The notes beneath the pieces were generated by a model. The model had not been told where the DNA came from, ran no database searches, and worked only from the letters and a program-made list of their open reading frames with translations. A program made the translations under genes and the position numbers. Of a stretch of DNA of 64,000 bases, positions 9,816 through 21,018 are shown one piece after another. Numbering within the stretch: position 1 is the first letter of the stretch; each line of letters opens with the position of its first letter. Source of the DNA: Inediibacterium massiliense (GTDB lineage Bacteria > Bacillota > Clostridia > Peptostreptococcales > Thermotaleaceae); the NCBI RefSeq assembly GCF_001282725.1, contig NZ_LN876586.1, positions 583,009 to 647,008 on the forward strand. Direction: 5' to 3'.

Positions 9816-11076
9816 TGCGTTGCTAAAAGAATTAATTGAACTTAGAAGAGAGTTTCATCAATGTGCAGAAACAGGATGGCTTGAATTTGAAACGACTATT
9901 AAAATAATTTCTTATTTACTAGATTTAGGACTAGAAATCAGGTATGGAAAAGCAATACATAAAAATAGATTAGGACTTCCTAAAGATGAAGAAATGAAAA
10001 TACATAAAGAGAAGATTTCATATATAAATCCTCCTTTTGATACAGAAGAAATACTAAAAGGATATACAGGTGTAGTAGGAATTTTGGATACTCATAAAAG
10101 TGGGCCTACTATAGCCCTTCGTTTTGATATTGATGCAAATGGAGTAGATGAAAAAAAAGAAGGACATAGACCTTTTATGGAAGGATTTGCATCTAAAAAT
10201 CATAAAATGATGCATGCTTGTGGTCATGATGGACATATTGCCATAGGACTTATGGTGGCCAAATATTTAGTTGAGCATAAAGAAAATATAAAGGGAAAAA
10301 TATTACTCATTTTTCAGCCTGCAGAAGAAGGGGTAAGGGGAGCAAAGAGTATGGTGGAGGCAGGTGTTTTAGATGGAGTAGATTATATATTATCTGGGCA
10401 TATTGGTTTTATGGCTAAAAGAAATGAAATTATATGTGGGGTAGGTGGATTTTTAGCCACAGAAAAAATGGATATTCACTTTTATGGAAAGCCATCTCAT
10501 GCAGGAGCTTATCCTGAGCTTGGTAAAAATGCTCTTTTAGCGGGAGCAAGTTGTGCCATTCATCTTCATACCATTACTCAATTTAGTAGTGGTATGAGTA
10601 GAATGAATGTAGGTGTCTTTCATGCAGGGACAGGTAGAAATGTGATTCCAGATCAAGCAAGGCTTGAGATTGAAACTCGTGGAGAAAATAAAAAAATTAA
10701 TGATGAGCTTATTAAAAGAACTTATGAAATTGTAGAAGGAAGTGCTAAATTATATGATGTAGATTATAAAATTGAGCATGTAGGAAGTGCCAAAGCTTAT
10801 GAATACAAAAAAGATGATTTTAGTGAATCCATATCGTCTTTATTAAAAAAGAAAGGGTTTCAAATCCAAGAAAATGGATTTTTAGGAGGTTCAGAAGATA
10901 TTACATATATGTTTGAAAATGTAGAAAATAGGGGTGGGAAAGCATTATATATGGTTTTTGGAACAGAACTAAAGGCTCCCCACCACAATAGTTGTTTTGA
11001 TTTTGATGAAGATGTTTTATATGATGCTTATGAATGTTACAGATATATTATAGAGAAATTGATGAATGAATCATGA
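9808..11076 (+). CDS. M20 family amidohydrolase (AbgA-like)
   Basis: A 422-residue paralogue of the preceding gene with LRREFHQCAETGWLEFET, the metal motif MHACGHDGH at about residue 130, FQPAEEGVRGAKSMVEAGVLDG, and GGSEDITYMFENVENRGGKALYMVFG near the end. Compared with 8625-9815 it has an extra segment after the first helix (residues ~45-85, RLGLPKDEEMKIHKEK), as in AbgA subunits that act on aminobenzoyl-glutamate. Start and stop codons of the pair overlap, so the two are probably made in matched amounts. A terminator begins at its stop codon. Confidence 0.88.
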   Translation: MNNALLKELIELRREFHQCAETGWLEFETTIKIISYLLDLGLEIRYGKAIHKNRLGLPKDEEMKIHKEKISYINPPFDTEEILKGYTGVVGILDTHKSGPTIALRFDIDANGVDEKKEGHRPFMEGFASKNHKMMHACGHDGHIAIGLMVAKYLVEHKENIKGKILLIFQPAEEGVRGAKSMVEAGVLDGVDYILSGHIGFMAKRNEIICGVGGFLATEKMDIHFYGKPSHAGAYPELGKNALLAGASCAIHLHTITQFSSGMSRMNVGVFHAGTGRNVIPDQARLEIETRGENKKINDELIKRTYEIVEGSAKLYDVDYKIEHVGSAKAYEYKKDDFSESISSLLKKKGFQIQENGFLGGSEDITYMFENVENRGGKALYMVFGTELKAPHHNSCFDFDEDVLYDAYECYRYIIEKLMNES

Positions 11077-11100
11077 AGTGTCCATATGGACACTTTGTTT
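11076..11100 (+). terminator. Intrinsic terminator of the abg-like operon
   Basis: AAGTGTCC-ATAT-GGACACTT is a perfect eight-base stem followed by TGTTT, a short T tract. Confidence 0.7.
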
Positions 11101-11150
11101 CATTATTAATATAAAATAATCCTAAATGAATACAAATTGTATTTTGCATA

Positions 11151-11179
11151 TTGACAGAAAAGTACATATCTGATACGTT
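11151..11179 (+). promoter_or_regulatory. Probable promoter of guaBA
   Basis: A perfect TTGACA at 11151-11156 is followed 17 bases later by TACGTT with a TG two bases before it (extended -10). It lies just upstream of the riboswitch aptamer. The -10 match is weak. Confidence 0.45.
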
Positions 11180-11204
11180 ATATAGAAAAATAAAATAATT
11201 TTGT

Positions 11205-11276
11205 ACCCTCATATATACTTGAGAATATGGCTTAGGTGTTTCTACCAGATTACCGTAAATAATCTGACTATGAGTG
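11205..11276 (+). promoter_or_regulatory. Guanine riboswitch aptamer upstream of guaB
   Basis: A purine aptamer with the conserved core ATATGG...GTTTCTACC...CCGTAAAT...TGACTATGAG. P3 is CAGATTA / TAATCTG and P2 is CTTGAG / CTTAGG. The specificity base in J3/1 is C (TGACTATG), which selects guanine; adenine aptamers have U there. The location in front of IMP dehydrogenase fits feedback by guanine. Confidence 0.93.
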
Positions 11277-11312
11277 GAATTATTATAAAAAATTTTATGG
11301 ATGACATTGAAG

Positions 11313-11357
11313 ATCCATGTAATAATTTCACTCGTGAAATATACATGGAATTTTTTT
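11313..11357 (+). terminator. Riboswitch-controlled terminator before guaB
   Basis: CCATGTA pairs with TACATGG and ATTTCA with TGAAAT around a CTCG loop, followed by T7. The alternative antiterminator pairs the 3' side of aptamer P1 (11270-11285) with 11320-11335, so guanine binding should favour termination. Confidence 0.85.
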
Positions 11358-11383
11358 GTGTCTACTGACTAAAACTATACTAA

Positions 11384-12868
<1,485 letters not shown>

Positions 12869-12880
12869 AGGAGGACCAAT

Positions 12881-14416
12881 ATGAATAGCAAAGAATTAGT
12901 ACTTGTCATTGATTTTGGAGGACAATATAAGGAATTAATTGCAAGAAGAGTAAGAGAAGCTAATGTATATTGTGAAGTAGTTCCTTATACAACTTCTTTA
13001 GAAAAAATAAAAGAAAAAGATCCAAAGGGATTTATTTTTACAGGAGGACCAGCAAGTGCATATGCAGAAAATGCTCCTAGTATCACAAAGGAAATATTTG
13101 AATTAGGAATTCCGATTCTTGGAATTTGCTATGGGGGACAATTGATTGCCCACTTACTTGGTGGAAAAGTAACAAGAGCAAATACTAGAGAATATGGAAG
13201 AGTAAATTTAAATATTCAAAATAAAGAAGGAATATTTACGAATATAAAAGATGCTTCAAAATGTTGGATGAGTCATACAGATTTTATTGAAAAAGAAGCT
13301 CCTGGATTTGAAGTTATAGCTACTACAGATCATTGTCCAGTGGCAGCTATGAGAGATGTTGAGAAAAAAATATATGCAGTGCAATTTCATCCAGAAGTAG
13401 AACATACAGAAAATGGAAAAGAAATCATTAAAAATTTCTTATATGAAGTATGTAATTTGAGTGGAGCTTGGAATATGCATGATTTTACTCAAAAGTCTAT
13501 TCAAGAAGTAAAGGAAAAAGTAGGAGATAAAAAAGTACTTTGTGCTTTATCTGGGGGAGTAGATTCATCTGTTGCAGCAGTACTTGTTCATAAAGCTATT
13601 GGAGATCAATTGACTTGTATATTTGTAGACCATGGACTTCTTAGAAAAAACGAAGGAGATCAAGTAGAACAAATATTTAAAGAAAAATTCCATATGAATT
13701 TGATTCGTGTCAATGCACAAGATAGATTTTTAGGAAGATTAAAAGGTGTAACAGATCCAGAAACAAAGAGAAAGATTATTGGAGAAGAATTTATCAGAGT
13801 ATTTGAAGAAGAAGCTAACAAACTTGGAGAGATTGATTATCTTGTACAAGGAACAGTGTATCCTGATGTTATTGAAAGTGGTACAGATACAGCATCAGTA
13901 ATTAAAAGTCATCACAATGTAGGTGGACTACCAGAAGATATGCAATTTTCTTTAATTGAGCCATTAAGACAATTATTTAAAGATGAAGTAAGAAAAGTTG
14001 GGGAAGAATTAGAAATTCCAGAAGAAATCGTATGGAGACAACCTTTCCCAGGACCAGGTCTTGCTATCCGTGTACTAGGTGAAATTACACCAGATAAACT
14101 TGAAATAGTAAGAGAATCAGATGCTATTTTAAGAGAAGAAATTAGAAAAGCAAATCTTCATAGAGAAATATGGCAATATTTTACTTGCTTACCTAACATC
14201 AGAAGTGTGGGTGTAATGGGAGATGAAAGAACATATTCTCATGCAGTAGGAATTAGAGCTGTAACCTCTTCAGATGGAATGACTTCAGATTGGGCAAGAA
14301 TTCCTTATGAAGTTTTAGAAAAAATATCTAATCGTATCGTAAATGAAGTAGACAATGTAAATAGAATCATTTATGATGTAACAAGTAAGCCACCTTCAAC
14401 AATAGAGTGGGAATAA
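12881..14416 (+). CDS. guaA: GMP synthase (glutamine-hydrolysing)
   Basis: A 511-residue enzyme that aminates XMP to GMP with ATP and glutamine. The N-terminal class I glutaminase has [15 protein letters not shown] with the nucleophilic Cys and [13 protein letters not shown] with the catalytic His/Glu. The ATP pyrophosphatase domain has the PP-loop [13 protein letters not shown] at about residue 222. The C-terminal dimerisation domain includes [15 protein letters not shown] and ends KPPSTIEWE as in the family. AAAGGAGG precedes the ATG. It is second in the guaBA operon. Confidence 0.98.
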   Translation: MNSKELVLVIDFGGQYKELIARRVREANVYCEVVPYTTSLEKIKEKDPKGFIFTGGPASAYAENAPSITKEIFELGIPILGICYGGQLIAHLLGGKVTRANTREYGRVNLNIQNKEGIFTNIKDASKCWMSHTDFIEKEAPGFEVIATTDHCPVAAMRDVEKKIYAVQFHPEVEHTENGKEIIKNFLYEVCNLSGAWNMHDFTQKSIQEVKEKVGDKKVLCALSGGVDSSVAAVLVHKAIGDQLTCIFVDHGLLRKNEGDQVEQIFKEKFHMNLIRVNAQDRFLGRLKGVTDPETKRKIIGEEFIRVFEEEANKLGEIDYLVQGTVYPDVIESGTDTASVIKSHHNVGGLPEDMQFSLIEPLRQLFKDEVRKVGEELEIPEEIVWRQPFPGPGLAIRVLGEITPDKLEIVRESDAILREEIRKANLHREIWQYFTCLPNIRSVGVMGDERTYSHAVGIRAVTSSDGMTSDWARIPYEVLEKISNRIVNEVDNVNRIIYDVTSKPPSTIEWE

Positions 14417-14422
14417 AAAATA

Positions 14423-14470
14423 GAAAGCCTACAATCTTTATAAAATAAGGATTTGTAGGCTTTCGTTTTA
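14423..14470 (+). terminator. Intrinsic terminator of guaBA
   Basis: GAAAGCCTACAA pairs with TTGTAGGCTTTC across a ~16-base loop, followed by a T-rich tract (CGTTTTATCTTTT). Confidence 0.85.
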
Positions 14471-14520
14471 TCTTTTGATTTTTAGAGGGAAAAAAGACAA
14501 TATATATAATTGTGTTAGTT

Positions 14521-14702
14521 TATAGACAAAGTTATAAAATTCTTCACTGATTTTCAAATTTGGGAAATATGACGAAACGGTTGAAAATAGCATTATAAAC
14601 TCGCTACGCTCAAACAGTGTAATGCTAATGATTTTCTCACTTATTCTATATTTTCACAAATTCTCAATAAATGTTTCGAATTTTAGGACTTTGCTACAAT
14701 AT
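14521..14702. mobile_element. Palindromic MITE-like element, copy A
   Basis: About 180 bases with no coding content, closely similar to 39098-39283. The core GAAAATAGCATTA...TAATGCTAATGATTTTC is a hairpin, the next shell AAATTTGGGAAATAT...ATATTTTCACAAATT also pairs, and the ends CAAAGTTATAAAATTC and GAATTTTAGGACTTTG are imperfect inverted repeats. No transposase gene is in the window, so it would be moved in trans. It sits at the edge of the type I restriction island. Confidence 0.65.
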
Positions 14703-14754
14703 ACTTTGGCAATAGTCTGTATTCTATATATAATTGTATTGTTAGTTTTTATAA

Positions 14755-14783
14755 ATGACAAACTAGGGAAAATTGTCTATAAT
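14755..14783 (+). promoter_or_regulatory. Probable promoter of the hsdRMS operon
   Basis: ATGACA at 14755-14760 and TATAAT at 14778-14783 are 17 bases apart, about 70 bases before the hsdR start. A start of transcription near 14790 rules out translation from the ATG at 14794. Confidence 0.6.
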
Positions 14784-14853
14784 GAGCTAAAAAATGATAA
14801 AATGGTATAAAGGAGTATTTAATAGTAAAGCAGAGGTGAATGAGGGGGATAAT

Positions 14854-17800
14854 ATGTCTAATTTTACTTTTTTAAATAATAAGTGGAAAATATTGGCTAA
14901 GTTTGGAACTCAAGCAGAAAACTATCTTCATACGGATAGCAATGCATCCATGTTAAAGATGCGTATGTTTGGAGAACAACTGATAGATTATATATTAACA
15001 GCTTTAAAAATTGAAGTGGATAAATTTTCAACTCAAGATGATAAGATTAAACTTTTGAGAAATACAAGAATAAATGGAGCTATACCAGATTTGTTTGATA
15101 TAGTGAGACGTTATGGAAATAAGGCCAATCATGAAGGCTATGAAAACAAAAAAGATGCTTTAGAATGTTTAGTAGCTATGTATAGGATATCGGCTTGGTT
15201 TTATATTAAGGTAACAAAAGATACTTCAATAAAACCATTAACATATAAAACTCCTAAGCCAGTTAAAGCGAAAGCACCAGCATATAATATAGAAGAGTAT
15301 GCTAAAGAAAAAGAAGAAATAAAAGAGGAACATATTAAAGAAGTAAGATCTGTAAAAGAAGAAGTAAAAACAGTTGTTGAAACTGAAAATGATAAAAAGG
15401 TAGAAAAGGAAGTAGAAGAAACCTTAGAGCTTAATGAAGCGGAAACTAGAAAAAAATTGATAGACATCATGCTAAAGGATGCAGGATGGAATATTAATAA
15501 TAATGAATTGGTGAAAGTAGAGTTTCTCTTAGAAGACCATAAAAAAGCAGGTAAAAAAGGATTTGTTGATTATGTATTGTTTGATAAAAAAGGTAAACCA
15601 ATTGCAGTAGTAGAGGCTAAGAAATCTTTTGTTGATCCTATTATAGGGCGACAACAAGCAGTAGAGTATGCCAATACCATAGAAAGAGACTATAAAGTTC
15701 GTCCTATTATTGTTTATACCAATGGATATGAAATATATATGTGGGATGATAAGTATAGTGAGCCAAGACAAATTTGGGGATTTTATACACTAGAAGATTT
15801 AGAAGAATTATTTTTTAAACATAAATATAAGAAGGATTTAAATAAAGTTGAAATAGATAAAAATATTGCAGGAAGACCGTATCAAATAGAAGGGATCAAA
15901 AGAGTATATGAAAAATATTCAAGTGGATTTAGAAAAGCCCTTTTAGTAATGGCTACAGGAACAGGAAAAACAAGAACAGTTATTGGATTGACAAAAGGCA
16001 TGATGGAAGCAAATTGGGCTAAAAGAGTATTGTTTTTAGCGGATAGAGATGAACTTGTAAGACAAGCTAAAGAAGATAAAAATAGCTTTAAAACCTTTAT
16101 GCCAGAGCAAATATCTTGTAGATTTACTGGAAAAAATTCTGATAATAGAGAGGCTACACTTTATTTTTCAACATATCAAACTATGATTAATTATTATAGC
16201 AAGTTTAGTGTAGGATTCTTTGACCTTATTATTTGTGATGAGTCTCATAGAAGTATATATAAGACATATAGAGATATCTTAGAATATTTTGACTCTCGTA
16301 TTATAGGGCTAACGGCTACACCTGTAGACTTTATAGAAAGAAATACTTTTGATTTATTTAATTGTGAAAATGAAGACCCTACATTTAATTTTTCCATAGA
16401 CCAAGCTTGGAGTCATATACCTCCATATCTTATTGAGCCAAGAGTAATTGATGCTACTACTGACTTTTTAAGAAAAGGAATAAAATATAGCCAAATGACA
16501 GAAGAACAAAGAAGGCAGGTGGATGATGAAGGGTATAATGGTGATGAAATTGAATTTGATAAAAAAGAATTAGAGAAGAAAATAACAAATAAGAATACTA
16601 ATAAGTTTATATTAAAGACATTAATGGATAAGGGAATTAAAGTAGGGGATCATTTAGGGAAAACAATTATATTTGCTAAAAATAAAAAACATGCTAATTT
16701 ATTAGATTCGTTATTTAATGAAATGTATCCTCAATATAAAGGAAAAATGACGGCTGTTATTTATTCAGGTATTAAGGATAAGGAAAGACTTATAGAAAAT
16801 TTTAAAAATGAAGAATTTCCTAGAATAGCTATCTCTGTAGACTTATTAGATACAGGAATAGATGTACCTGAAATAGTCAATTTAGTATTTGCAAAGCCTA
16901 TATATTCAAAGGTTAAGTTTTGGCAGATGATAGGTAGAGGAACAAGAAGATGTGATAATCTATTTGACAATGGATTAGATAAGATGGAGTTTGTTATTTT
17001 TGACTCATATAAAAACTTTGAATTCTTTGAAATGAATCCAAAAGGATTTATTCCTAAACCACAAAAAACATCTATGCAAGTTAGATTTGAATCTTTGTGC
17101 AAGCTTTTAGAAACATATAAGTCAAAGAATAAAGAGAATATATGCAATGATTTTGTAGAAAAGTTAAAAAGAGATATAGAAGAGTTACCATTAGAGAGTA
17201 TAGAAATAAAGAAAAATAGAAAGAAAATAGAACAGGTTAAAAAGGAAGAATACTGGAAGACTTTAAGTGAAGACTTTATTAAAAAATTAAAATTAGAGAT
17301 TGCACCATTAATACAATGGATTGAAGCGAAAGACAATTCAGATGCTATTTCATTTGATAATTCCATATATAGAATACTTCAAAACTTTGAGAATAATGAT
17401 AAAGATTCATTGATTAAAGAAATTAATATGACTATGGAAAAATTATCAAGACTTAAATTAAATATAAATCAATTTGATGGAAAAAGAGAACTTGTAAAAT
17501 CATTATTAGAGCCATCAGGTTGGGAGAATCTTAGTTATGAAAGATTAGAGGAAATAAGAATCAATCTAAGAGATTTGATGAAACATAAAGGAGCTACATC
17601 AGGAGCTTTTGTAGTATTTGATATAAAAGATACTGCTGGAGTAGTAAAAGAAATTAGTGCGGGTTCTGTTCTATATGGTTCTAATATGGAGCCTTATGAA
17701 AAGAGAGTAAAATCAGCTATTGAGGAGAAGCTAAATGACCAGTTAGTGATTCGGAAAATTAGAAAAGGTGAAAAGCTTTCTCAAACTGAAATAGATGGTA

Positions 17801-18162
17801 TATATTCCATATTTGGTGAAGAATTTGTTTATAGTATAGATGAGCTTTCAAGTAAAACAGATATAGATAAAGAGGATATAGTTGGTATTATTCGAAAGTT
17901 TGTTGGAGTTGATGAAATGGAATTAAATAAAAGGTTTGAAGAATTTATTCAAAAGCATCATAAAAAAATGAATGCTACTCAAATTAAAACTTTAGAAATA
18001 ATTAAAAATGATATAGCTAAAAACAAAGGGATATCCTTTGCAGCATTATTTGCCCAACCCTATACATCTTTTAGTCCAAATGGAGTGGATGGTATATTTG
18101 GAAGAATGGCTGATGATGTTTTTGATTTGATAGCACCATTTAAAGCGACGTATATATCTTAA
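14854..18162 (+). CDS. hsdR: Type I restriction enzyme, R subunit
   Basis: An 1102-residue motor and nuclease subunit that translocates and cuts foreign DNA together with HsdM and HsdS. After an N-terminal helical region and a charged Lys/Glu linker (residues ~140-190) comes the PD-(D/E)XK nuclease (Asp239, Glu254-Ala-Lys256 in VDYVLF...VEAKK). The DEAD-like helicase has ATGTGKTRT at ~367, DESH at 462, LTATP, and MIGRGTRR as motif VI. The C-terminus resembles EcoEI-type R subunits. I take the ATG at 14854 behind GAGGGGG; the upstream in-frame ATG at 14794 lacks a ribosome site. It is first in the hsdRMS operon. Confidence 0.93.
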   Translation: MSNFTFLNNKWKILAKFGTQAENYLHTDSNASMLKMRMFGEQLIDYILTALKIEVDKFSTQDDKIKLLRNTRINGAIPDLFDIVRRYGNKANHEGYENKKDALECLVAMYRISAWFYIKVTKDTSIKPLTYKTPKPVKAKAPAYNIEEYAKEKEEIKEEHIKEVRSVKEEVKTVVETENDKKVEKEVEETLELNEAETRKKLIDIMLKDAGWNINNNELVKVEFLLEDHKKAGKKGFVDYVLFDKKGKPIAVVEAKKSFVDPIIGRQQAVEYANTIERDYKVRPIIVYTNGYEIYMWDDKYSEPRQIWGFYTLEDLEELFFKHKYKKDLNKVEIDKNIAGRPYQIEGIKRVYEKYSSGFRKALLVMATGTGKTRTVIGLTKGMMEANWAKRVLFLADRDELVRQAKEDKNSFKTFMPEQISCRFTGKNSDNREATLYFSTYQTMINYYSKFSVGFFDLIICDESHRSIYKTYRDILEYFDSRIIGLTATPVDFIERNTFDLFNCENEDPTFNFSIDQAWSHIPPYLIEPRVIDATTDFLRKGIKYSQMTEEQRRQVDDEGYNGDEIEFDKKELEKKITNKNTNKFILKTLMDKGIKVGDHLGKTIIFAKNKKHANLLDSLFNEMYPQYKGKMTAVIYSGIKDKERLIENFKNEEFPRIAISVDLLDTGIDVPEIVNLVFAKPIYSKVKFWQMIGRGTRRCDNLFDNGLDKMEFVIFDSYKNFEFFEMNPKGFIPKPQKTSMQVRFESLCKLLETYKSKNKENICNDFVEKLKRDIEELPLESIEIKKNRKKIEQVKKEEYWKTLSEDFIKKLKLEIAPLIQWIEAKDNSDAISFDNSIYRILQNFENNDKDSLIKEINMTMEKLSRLKLNINQFDGKRELVKSLLEPSGWENLSYERLEEIRINLRDLMKHKGATSGAFVVFDIKDTAGVVKEISAGSVLYGSNMEPYEKRVKSAIEEKLNDQLVIRKIRKGEKLSQTEIDGIYSIFGEEFVYSIDELSSKTDIDKEDIVGIIRKFVGVDEMELNKRFEEFIQKHHKKMNATQIKTLEIIKNDIAKNKGISFAALFAQPYTSFSPNGVDGIFGRMADDVFDLIAPFKATYIS

Positions 18163-18182
18163 ATTTAGGAGGAGTCAAAGCA

Positions 18183-19682
18183 ATGTTAGGACCAGATATT
18201 AAAAGTAAAATTGATAAATTATGGAATAACTTTTGGTCAGGGGGAATATCTAACCCTCTGACTGTAATAGAGCAGATATCATATCTTTTGTTTATAAAAA
18301 GATTAGATGATATGGATAATGCAAATGAAAAAAGAGCCAATAGAATAGGTAGACCATTTCAATCTATTTTTCCAGAAGAGTTAATGAAGTGGAGTGAATT
18401 CAGACATTTAGATGTAAATGAAATGTTTGATATTGTATCTCAAAAGGTTTTTCCATTCATAAAGACTATGGGAGGAGAAGAATCTAGCTTTACAGCTGAA
18501 ATGAAGGATGCAGTATTTATGATACCAAAAGCATCTCTACTTCAAGAATCCGTTAGACTTATAGATGGAATAAATATGGATGATGCAGATACTAAGGGAG
18601 ACTTATACGAGTATCTTTTATCAAAGCTTGCAACATCAGGAGTAAATGGTCAGTTTAGAACGCCAAGACACATCATAAGAATGATGGTTGACCTTATGGA
18701 CCCATCCATTGATGACGAAATATGTGATCCTGCTTGCGGTACTGCTGGATTTTTAATTAATTCATTAGAATATTTATTAGAAAAATACACAAATCCTGAA
18801 AGTGTATTTACGGATGAAGATGGAAATCTTCATAAAAGAATTGGGGATATGATGAAGGGTGAAGATTGGAATCATTTTAGGACTAAAATGTTCTACGGGT
18901 TTGATTTTGATCCATCAATGGTTAGAATCGCTTCAATGAACCTTATGCTTCATAGTGTAGATAATCCAAATGTAAGACAAATGGATACATTATCTAAAAA
19001 TTATGAAGAAGAAAATAAATATACAGTAGTATTAGCAAATCCACCTTTTAAAGGAAGTATAGATAAAGAAGATATAAATTCTACCCTTGCAAAGGGAGCA
19101 AAAACTACTAAGACTGAACTTTTATTTATGAAGCTTATTGATAGAATACTTGATTTAGGTGGAAGATGTGCAGTAATCGTTCCGGATGGAGTTTTATTTG
19201 GATCAACAAAAGCCCATAAGGATATAAGACAAAATTTAGTGGAAGAAAATGCATTAGAAGGAGTAATTTCAATGCCTTCAGGAGTATTCAAACCCTATGC
19301 AGGAGTATCAACAGCGATACTTTTATTTACAAAGGGTGGAGAAACAAATAAAGTATGGTTTTATGATATGCAAAGTGATGGATTTTCATTAGATGATAGA
19401 AGAAACAAGCTTGATCATGATGGTGATATTCCAGATATAGTAGAAAAATGGAGAGCAGTAAAAAAAGATAACTCTATAGAGCCAACGAAAGAAGATCAAT
19501 GGTTTTGGGTAGAAAAAGAAGAGATAGTAGGTAATAATTATGACCTTACTATTAATAAGTATAAGGAAATAGAGTATGAAGAAGTGGTATACGAAGAACC
19601 AGAGGTTATATTAGATAAGATTGAAGAGTTAGAAAGATCAATTTTAGAAGATGTAGCAGAGCTTAAAGGAATGGTGAAGTAG
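18183..19682 (+). CDS. hsdM: Type I restriction-modification methyltransferase subunit
   Basis: A 499-residue N6-adenine DNA methyltransferase that modifies the host's own recognition sites. It has the helical HsdM N-terminal domain (WNNFWSGGISNPLTVIEQISYLLFIKRLDD), the SAM-binding motif DPACGTAGFLINS at residue 182 and the catalytic NPPF at 286-289. GQFRTPRHIIRMMVDLMDP is also typical. The length is normal. It starts 20 bases after hsdR with an AGGAGG site and is nearly joined to hsdS. The product should form an M2S complex. Confidence 0.95.
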   Translation: MLGPDIKSKIDKLWNNFWSGGISNPLTVIEQISYLLFIKRLDDMDNANEKRANRIGRPFQSIFPEELMKWSEFRHLDVNEMFDIVSQKVFPFIKTMGGEESSFTAEMKDAVFMIPKASLLQESVRLIDGINMDDADTKGDLYEYLLSKLATSGVNGQFRTPRHIIRMMVDLMDPSIDDEICDPACGTAGFLINSLEYLLEKYTNPESVFTDEDGNLHKRIGDMMKGEDWNHFRTKMFYGFDFDPSMVRIASMNLMLHSVDNPNVRQMDTLSKNYEEENKYTVVLANPPFKGSIDKEDINSTLAKGAKTTKTELLFMKLIDRILDLGGRCAVIVPDGVLFGSTKAHKDIRQNLVEENALEGVISMPSGVFKPYAGVSTAILLFTKGGETNKVWFYDMQSDGFSLDDRRNKLDHDGDIPDIVEKWRAVKKDNSIEPTKEDQWFWVEKEEIVGNNYDLTINKYKEIEYEEVVYEEPEVILDKIEELERSILEDVAELKGMVK

Positions 19683-19683
19683 G

Positions 19684-20880
19684 ATGAAGGAAAGTAATGG
19701 CACCAAATTTATTATAAAAGAACTTAGGGATGTAGTTGAAATTGATGGTGGATATGCATTTAAAAGTGATGAATTTATGCCCAATAAAACTCCTATTATT
19801 AGAATAGGAAATATTGTAGAAGGGAATGTAGTTATAGATAACAACATTGGGTATGATATTGAAAATCAAGATTTTGATAAATATATTATAAAGAATCAAG
19901 ATATATTAATAGCTATGTCAGGTGCTACTACAGGTAAATTAGCTATGTATAAAAATAACACTGAAGCTCTACTAAATCAACGTGTAGGTAGATTAAATGT
20001 TATTTGTGAGGATATACTTGATAATAATTATCTATATTACTATTTAAGATCAGATTTTGTTCAGAATAAAATTAAAGTAATAGCAAGTGGTTGTGCTCAA
20101 CCTAATATAAGTTCGAAACAAATTTTAAGTATAGAGATTCCAGTACCTCTCTTAGAAATTCAAAAGAAAATAGTTCGGGTTTTAGAAAAGGCTGAAAAGG
20201 CTTTAGAAAAGAGAAAAGAAGCTATTAATTTATTGGATGAATTAGTCAAATCAAGATTTGTAGAGATGTTTGGGGATTTAATTTCAAACAGTTATAATTG
20301 GAAAACCATTAAGTTAAAAGATATTTGTTCTTTAAAAAGTGGTGGTACACCAACAAGAAATAAACCAGAATATTTCAGAGGCGATATTCCATGGATTACT
20401 ACAGTTGCATTAGGAAATAACTTAATAGATGAGAAAGATGCAGTTGAGTTTATAACACAAGAAGCAATTGATAATAGCTCAACAAAGTTAATTAAAGAAG
20501 GTTCATTGTTATTCGGGATGCGTGTTGGAGTAGGAAAAATATCTGTAAATGCTATTCCGATGTGTACTAATCAAGATATTATGGCAATAACTGAAATAGA
20601 CACAAATAAATATAATTTATTATTTCTAAAAAAGGTTATTGAAAGTTATTCAGAGTATTTTAATAATCAAAAAAGAGGAGCAACTATTCAAGGTATAAAA
20701 AGTGATACGTTGAAAGGAATTGATATACCAATAGTTGAGATTAAAATACAAATTGAATTTGTTAATTTTGTTAATCAAACCGACAAATTGAAATGTAAAA
20801 TGGAAAAGAGTTTAGAAGAATTAGAAAATAACTTTCATTCATTAATGCAAAGGGCTTTTAATGGAGAATTATTTAGTTAA
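19684..20880 (+). CDS. hsdS: Type I restriction-modification specificity subunit
   Basis: A 398-residue DNA-recognition subunit with two target recognition domains. The first covers about residues 8-170 (ELRDVVEIDGGYAFKSDEF; ending in a PNISSKQILSIEIPVPLLEIQ boundary); the central conserved helix is VRVLEKAEKALEKRKEAINLLDELVKSRF. The second starts KLKDICSLKSGGTPTRNKPEYF and ends near LKGIDIPIVEIKIQ, followed by the distal conserved helix. One base separates its ATG from the hsdM stop, so translation is probably coupled. The target sequence cannot be deduced from the protein alone. Confidence 0.93.
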   Translation: MKESNGTKFIIKELRDVVEIDGGYAFKSDEFMPNKTPIIRIGNIVEGNVVIDNNIGYDIENQDFDKYIIKNQDILIAMSGATTGKLAMYKNNTEALLNQRVGRLNVICEDILDNNYLYYYLRSDFVQNKIKVIASGCAQPNISSKQILSIEIPVPLLEIQKKIVRVLEKAEKALEKRKEAINLLDELVKSRFVEMFGDLISNSYNWKTIKLKDICSLKSGGTPTRNKPEYFRGDIPWITTVALGNNLIDEKDAVEFITQEAIDNSSTKLIKEGSLLFGMRVGVGKISVNAIPMCTNQDIMAITEIDTNKYNLLFLKKVIESYSEYFNNQKRGATIQGIKSDTLKGIDIPIVEIKIQIEFVNFVNQTDKLKCKMEKSLEELENNFHSLMQRAFNGELFS

Positions 20881-20953
20881 ATTAGAGGAGTTTTTATATA
20901 TAATAAATTTGATATTTATTATAACTATAAAACAAGTAGGAGGATAGTGCGCT

Positions 20954-21001
20954 ATGTTATATCATCCTTCAGGTGAAATAGTTGAATTGCCTGAAATTTG
21001 A
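20954..21001 (+). pseudogene. Fifteen-codon remnant resembling the start of a DUF3990-type gene
   Basis: Behind AGGAGG (20939-20944) is an ATG frame of 15 codons, MLYHPSGEIVELPEI, then stop. It resembles the opening LYHGS-x-IV-x-PEI of DUF3990 toxin-like proteins, which often precede a gene like the one at 21019. The rest of the gene is absent, as if removed by an internal deletion. A genuine short leader peptide is the alternative. This is recognition by eye only. Confidence 0.35.
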
Positions 21002-21018
21002 AAGAAGTGAGGTTATTA

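Noticed and set aside
14622-14810. A 62-codon frame overlapping MITE copy A and the hsd promoter
   Set aside because: It begins inside the palindrome, has no ribosome site, and the similar element at 39098 does not keep the frame open.
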